Shown in pieces: positions 5,948-9,029 of a stretch of 9,029 nt of DNA. A program made the translations under genes and the position numbers. The notes beneath the pieces were generated by a model, which ran no database searches, was not told the DNA's origin, and saw only the letters and a list, made by a program, of their open reading frames with translations. The first letter of the stretch is position 1, and the number at the start of each line of letters is the position of its first letter. The DNA comes from Croceibacterium_A sp035626815. Lineage in GTDB: Bacteria > Pseudomonadota > Alphaproteobacteria > Sphingomonadales > Sphingomonadaceae. The DNA lies in NCBI GenBank assembly GCA_035626815.1, contig DASPMY010000055.1, forward strand, positions 1-9,029. Reading direction: 5' to 3'.

Positions 5948-7245
5948 TACTTGCTGAGGTCGGCGTCCTGCGCGAGGTCGGCGAGGCGCTCGCGGACGTA
6001 GGCGGCGTCGATCGTCACGGTCTCGCCCTGGCGGTCCTCGGCCTCGAAGCTCAGCTCCTCGAGCAGCTTCTCCATCACCGTCTGCAGCCGGCGCGCGCCG
6101 ATGTTCTCGACGCTCTCGTTGACCTGCGCGGCGATCCTGGCGACCTCGCGGATCGCCTCCGGGGTGATCTCGAGCGCGACCTGCTCGGTGCCGATCAGCG
6201 CCTTGTACTGCTCGACCAGGTTGGCGCGGGTGTCGCTGAGGATGGCGACGAAATCCTCCTCGGTCAGCGCCTTGAGCTCGACGCGAATCGGCAGGCGACC
6301 CTGCAGCTCGGGCAGCATGTCGGAGGGCTTGGCGAGATGGAACGCGCCGCTGGCGATGAACAGCACGTGGTCAGTTTTCATCGGGCCGTACTTGGTGGCG
6401 ACCGTCGTCCCTTCGATCAGCGGCAGCAAGTCGCGCTGCACCCCCTCGCGGCTGACCGAGCCGCCGCGCACGTCGCTGACGGCGATCTTGTCAATCTCGT
6501 CGAGGAACACGATGCCGTTGGCCTCGGCGTTGGCGAGCGCGGTGCGGGCGACGTCGTCCTGGTCCATGCGCTTGTCGGCTTCCTCGTCGACCAGCTTGTC
6601 CCACGCGTCGGGCACCTTGAGCTTGCGCCGCTTGAGGTTCTGGCGGCCCATCGCCTTGTTCATCATCTCGGACAGGTTGATCATCCCGACGTTGCCGCCG
6701 CCGGGGATGTCGAACGGCATCGACGGGTTGTCCTCGACCTCGATCTCGACCTCGACGTCGTTCATCGCGTTCTCGACCACCCGCAGGCGGAAGCTCTCGC
6801 GGGTCGCCTCGCTGGCGTTCTCCCCGACGAGCGCTTTCAGCAGCCGGTCCATCGCCGCCTTCGACGCGGCTTCGCGCACCGCCTCGCGGCGGCGGTCCTT
6901 CTCGAGGCGGATGGCCTCTTCCGCGAGGTCGCGGGCGATCTGCTCGACGTCGCGGCCGACGTAGCCGACCTCGGTGAACTTGGTCGCCTCGACCTTGACG
7001 AACGGCGCCTCGGCGAGCTTGGCGAGCCGCCGGCTGATCTCGGTCTTGCCGCAGCCGGTGGGGCCGATCATCAGGATGTTCTTGGGCGTGACCTCGTCGC
7101 GCAGCTCGGGGCTGAGCCGCTGGCGGCGCCAGCGGTTGCGCAGCGCCACGGCGACCGCGCGCTTGGCCTCGGCCTGGCCGATGATGTGCTCGTCGAGCGC
7201 GCGAACGATGGCTTTGGGGGTGAGGCTGTCCGATTGTCCCGTCAT
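5938..7245 (-). CDS. hslU: HslU, AAA+ unfoldase subunit of the HslVU protease
   Basis: 435 residues, the normal length for HslU, from ATG 7245 (MTGQSDSLTPKAIV...). HslU recognises and unfolds protein substrates with ATP and feeds them into HslV in the cytoplasm. Visible motifs are HIIGQ near the N terminus (20-24), Walker A GPTGCGKT (61-68), the pore loop GYVGR (94-98) that grips substrate, an intermediate I-domain (about 110-240), Walker B IVFLDEID (245-252), LQGRLPIR with the Arg-finger region (314-321), sensor-2 GARRL (383-387), and the C-terminal LSKYVL tail that docks into HslV. No Shine-Dalgarno is seen before the ATG. It lies 32 bases after the stop of the FAD oxidoreductase gene and is the last gene of the operon led by hslV. 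In most bacteria hslU follows hslV directly, so the separation here is unusual. Confidence 0.98.
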   Translation of the reverse strand: MTGQSDSLTPKAIVRALDEHIIGQAEAKRAVAVALRNRWRRQRLSPELRDEVTPKNILMIGPTGCGKTEISRRLAKLAEAPFVKVEATKFTEVGYVGRDVEQIARDLAEEAIRLEKDRRREAVREAASKAAMDRLLKALVGENASEATRESFRLRVVENAMNDVEVEIEVEDNPSMPFDIPGGGNVGMINLSEMMNKAMGRQNLKRRKLKVPDAWDKLVDEEADKRMDQDDVARTALANAEANGIVFLDEIDKIAVSDVRGGSVSREGVQRDLLPLIEGTTVATKYGPMKTDHVLFIASGAFHLAKPSDMLPELQGRLPIRVELKALTEEDFVAILSDTRANLVEQYKALIGTEQVALEITPEAIREVARIAAQVNESVENIGARRLQTVMEKLLEELSFEAEDRQGETVTIDAAYVRERLADLAQDADLSKYVL

Positions 7246-7277
7246 GGCGGGGAAATTGGGAGCGGCGGCGGCGTCAA

Positions 7278-8363
7278 TCAAGGCGTGCATCCAGCCTGGG
7301 CGATCTCGGCGTGCGCGGCGAGGATCCGGGCGATGGCCTCGGGCGTGGTTTCCGCGAGCTCCTCGCCGCGCTCGTAGGTGCCGCCGAGGAGGATGCCGTC
7401 GGGGCGCGCGAACATGTAGCCGCCCGCAAGCTCGTAGGCGTAAGCGATCTCGGGCTGCGGCAGCAGCACGGCCAGCTGGCCGCGCATCGGAACGAGCTGG
7501 TCGTCGCCGAACAGCGCGCGCGCGCCGAGCCCGGTGCAGTTGAACACCGTGCGCTCGGGCAGCGCCGCGATCTCGGCCGGCGAAGCGAACGCGCGCACTT
7601 CGATGCGCCCGCCGGCGGTCAGCACGTCCTCGGTTATCTGCCGCAGGTAGCGGCCCATCTCGACGTACATCGTCTGGTAGCGCTCGACCGCGCGCCCGGC
7701 CCACGGGCTCCGATCGGCCGCGAGGTCGACCGCACCGGCGTGAAGCGGGCCTTCCGGCCAGCGCGCAGGCCCACCGCTTTCCTCGTAGGTCGGCAGCCAG
7801 CGCACGCCGTAATCCTCGCCGACCATGATCTGGAAGCGCCGCCAGCTGTAATCGAGCGCCGCGGCGAGCTGCGCCCGCCAGGCATCGTCGACCGAATCGT
7901 CGCGGTACAGCAGCGCCGGCATGATCTGGCCGCCGGCGAGGTTCGAGGTGGTGTCGGGCGGCAAGGCGGCGGTGTAGATCGTCACCGCCCGCCCGCGTTC
8001 CTGCGCCAGCCGCGCGGTCGTGAGTCCCATCACGCCGGCGCCGATCACCGCGACCGGGCCGCTCGTGTCGACCAGCCCGAGATCGACCGCGAGCTTCGAC
8101 GAGCCCCAGCTCAGCGTAATGCCCGAGCCGCCATGGCCGTAATTATGCACCAGGCGCTTGTCGCCGAACGGTTCGGCCCGCACCACGAAGCCCGAGCGGC
8201 GATACGGGCGTAGGCCGGCGACGAGGCGGATCACGCGCGACGGCGAAACGTCGACCCGCGGCAGGCACAGGCGGCCGGGACCTGCGGCGCCGCGCGGCAA
8301 CGTGGTGCAGCCGGCGAGCAGCGCGGCCGAGGCCGAAGAGGCGAGAAAGCCGCGCCGATCCAT
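7278..8363 (-). CDS. FAD-dependent oxidoreductase, D-amino-acid-oxidase fold in circularly permuted order, predicted Tat lipoprotein
   Basis: 361 residues. The N terminus MDRRGFLASSASAALLAGC combines a twin-arginine-like motif with a lipobox (LAGC, Cys19), predicting export in folded, FAD-loaded form and lipid anchoring. Next come RVIRLVAGLRPYR (43-55, with the substrate-carboxylate Arg expected at Arg52) and LVHNYGHGGSGITLSWG (71-87). These are the motifs that normally end D-amino-acid oxidases. Only then, after a short linker, comes the FAD Rossmann motif VAVIGAGVMGL (104-114), which normally begins them. The remainder follows the family: SNLAGGQIMPALL, FNCTGLGARALFG, MRGQLAVLL and ILLGGTYERGEE near the end, with no second copy of the HNYGHGG module. 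The likely reaction is oxidative deamination of a D-amino acid or related amine, but the substrate is unknown. It lies between hslV and hslU with 32-base gaps on each side and no clear Shine-Dalgarno, so it is probably co-transcribed. Confidence 0.9.
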   Translation of the reverse strand: MDRRGFLASSASAALLAGCTTLPRGAAGPGRLCLPRVDVSPSRVIRLVAGLRPYRRSGFVVRAEPFGDKRLVHNYGHGGSGITLSWGSSKLAVDLGLVDTSGPVAVIGAGVMGLTTARLAQERGRAVTIYTAALPPDTTSNLAGGQIMPALLYRDDSVDDAWRAQLAAALDYSWRRFQIMVGEDYGVRWLPTYEESGGPARWPEGPLHAGAVDLAADRSPWAGRAVERYQTMYVEMGRYLRQITEDVLTAGGRIEVRAFASPAEIAALPERTVFNCTGLGARALFGDDQLVPMRGQLAVLLPQPEIAYAYELAGGYMFARPDGILLGGTYERGEELAETTPEAIARILAAHAEIAQAGCTP

Positions 8364-8395
8364 GCGGCTCAGCTAAGCGGCAAAAGCTTCGCGCT

Positions 8396-8956
8396 TCAAA
8401 TCGTTTCGACGACCACGCGGTCGTTGGTGAACACGCACACCTCGCTCGCCACTTGCATCGCGCGGCGGGCGATCTTCTCGGGGTCGTCCTCGTAGTCCGA
8501 CAGCGCCTTGGCAGCCGACAGCGCATAGTTGCCGCCACTGCCGATCGCCGCGATGCCGCCCTCGGGCTCGAGCACGTCGCCGTTGCCGGTCAGCACCAGC
8601 AGGGTGTCCTTGTCGGCGACGATCATCAGCGCCTCGAGGTTGCGCAAGTACTTGTCGGTGCGCCAGTCCTTGGCCAGCTCGACCGCGGCGCGCAGCAGTT
8701 GCCCCGAATGCTGCTCGAGCTTCTTCTCGAGCCGCTCGAACAGCGCGAAGGCATCGGCGGTGGCGCCGGCGAACCCGGCGATGACCTTGCCGCCCTCGCC
8801 GAGGCGGCGGACCTTGCGGGCGTTGGGCTTCATCACCGTGTTGCCCATCGAGACCTGGCCGTCGCCGGCGATGACCGTCTTGCCGCCGCGCTGCACGCCG
8901 ATGATGGTGGTGCCGTGCCACTGGATCAGGCCGTGGCGGGCCTCTCGCTCGTCCAT
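8396..8956 (-). CDS. hslV: HslV, proteolytic subunit of the HslVU protease
   Basis: 186 residues from ATG 8956. HslV is an N-terminal-nucleophile threonine peptidase that forms double hexamer rings in the cytoplasm and degrades substrates unfolded by HslU. A 15-residue propeptide (ending WHG) precedes the mature N terminus TTIIGV, so Thr16 is the predicted catalytic threonine after processing. Conserved blocks follow: GGKTVIAGDGQVSMGNTVMK (24-43), KVRRL, VIAGFAGATADAFALFE, AAVELAKDWRTDKYLR, LTGNGDVLEPE, and IAAIGSGGNYA. All are typical of the family, and the length is normal. No ATG, GTG or TTG codon lies between 8956 and Thr16, so this start is effectively fixed. It is the first gene of the operon and has a heat-shock-like promoter immediately upstream. 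Confidence 0.98.
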   Translation of the reverse strand: MDEREARHGLIQWHGTTIIGVQRGGKTVIAGDGQVSMGNTVMKPNARKVRRLGEGGKVIAGFAGATADAFALFERLEKKLEQHSGQLLRAAVELAKDWRTDKYLRNLEALMIVADKDTLLVLTGNGDVLEPEGGIAAIGSGGNYALSAAKALSDYEDDPEKIARRAMQVASEVCVFTNDRVVVETI

Positions 8957-8963
8957 GAGCCGG

Positions 8964-8992
8964 ATATGGGCCAGCGCGACGCGCGCTTCAAG
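8964..8992 (-). promoter_or_regulatory. RpoH (sigma-32)-like heat-shock promoter of hslV
   Basis: Reading the minus strand, CTTGAA (8992-8987) is followed after 15 bases by GCCCATAT (8971-8964). The E. coli RpoH consensus is CTTGAAA, about 13-17 bases, then CCCCATNT, so the -35 core is perfect and the -10 differs only at its first base. hslVU is a known RpoH target in many proteobacteria. The same bases can also be read as a poor housekeeping promoter (TTGAAG, 17 bases, CATATC). Either reading places the transcription start at about 8955-8959, on or just before the ATG at 8956. Confidence 0.68.
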
Positions 8993-9029
8993 CGACGGTT
9001 CGGCTAAGGGCCGCTACCCCCGCCCCCTT
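8993..9029. other. Right window edge upstream of the hslV promoter
   Basis: 37 bases of GC-rich sequence, ending in a C-rich run on the plus strand. I see no gene or clear regulatory site; whatever lies upstream of hslV is outside the window. Confidence 0.5.

Noticed and set aside
4422..5957. Open frame of 511 codons on the plus strand overlapping the radical SAM gene
   Set aside because: Arg/Ala/Gly-rich shadow without motifs; the other frame carries the CxxxCxxC cluster and the B12 domain.
7246..7704. Upstream starts for hslU (for example ATG 7290 or the frame open to 7704)
   Set aside because: The family begins a few residues before LTPxxIV. Earlier starts would run into the oxidoreductase gene and give an Arg/Ala-rich extension without similarity.
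7278..8363. The DAO-like gene as a chimera or assembly artefact
   Set aside because: The frame is unbroken, the export signal is directly joined to the relocated segment, each family motif occurs once, and the gene fits neatly between its neighbours with equal 32-base gaps.

Overview
This is a chromosomal window of about 9 kb from a high-GC bacterium, most likely an alphaproteobacterium of the Sphingomonadales. The reasons are strong G/C preference at third codon positions, an HslV with the alphaproteobacterial-type short propeptide ending WHG|TT, a large secreted two-domain M16 peptidase, and a heat-shock-type promoter of the CTTGAA/CCCATAT kind. This lineage call is an inference from gene style, not from a marker gene. 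I see no tRNA, rRNA, CRISPR array, insertion sequence or phage gene; coding density is very high.

Layout. (1) 1-1325, plus strand: the 3' end of a SUMF1/FGE-sulfatase-domain protein, followed by two small four-helix membrane proteins that resemble each other. The three are joined by two identical one-base TGATG stop/start overlaps, so they form a tightly coupled operon. (2) 1322-4144, minus strand: a 940-residue secreted M16 zinc peptidase. Its stop codon shares the palindrome CTAG with the stop of the convergent membrane-protein gene. (3) 4145-4512: the only sizeable intergenic region, a divergent promoter/leader region with several inverted and direct repeats. (4) 4513-5934, plus strand: a B12-binding-domain radical SAM enzyme of unknown substrate. 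(5) 5938-8956, minus strand: hslV, then a FAD-dependent oxidoreductase, then hslU, read as one operon from a RpoH-like promoter at the right edge. The radical SAM and hslU genes converge with only 3 bp between them, and a perfect 8-bp hairpin straddles both stop codons.

How the genes work together. HslV (peptidase) and HslU (AAA+ unfoldase) form the ATP-dependent cytoplasmic HslVU protease, a heat-shock protein-quality machine. The gene inserted between them is the most interesting item. It encodes a predicted Tat-exported lipoprotein with the sequence signatures of a D-amino-acid oxidase (DAO) fold, but in circularly permuted order: the C-terminal DAO signature (GLRP and HNYGHGG) lies before the N-terminal Rossmann GxGxxG instead of after it. 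It has no obvious link to HslVU except position, and by position it should be co-transcribed under heat-shock control. The hslV promoter sits so close to the only plausible start codon that a leaderless mRNA is predicted.
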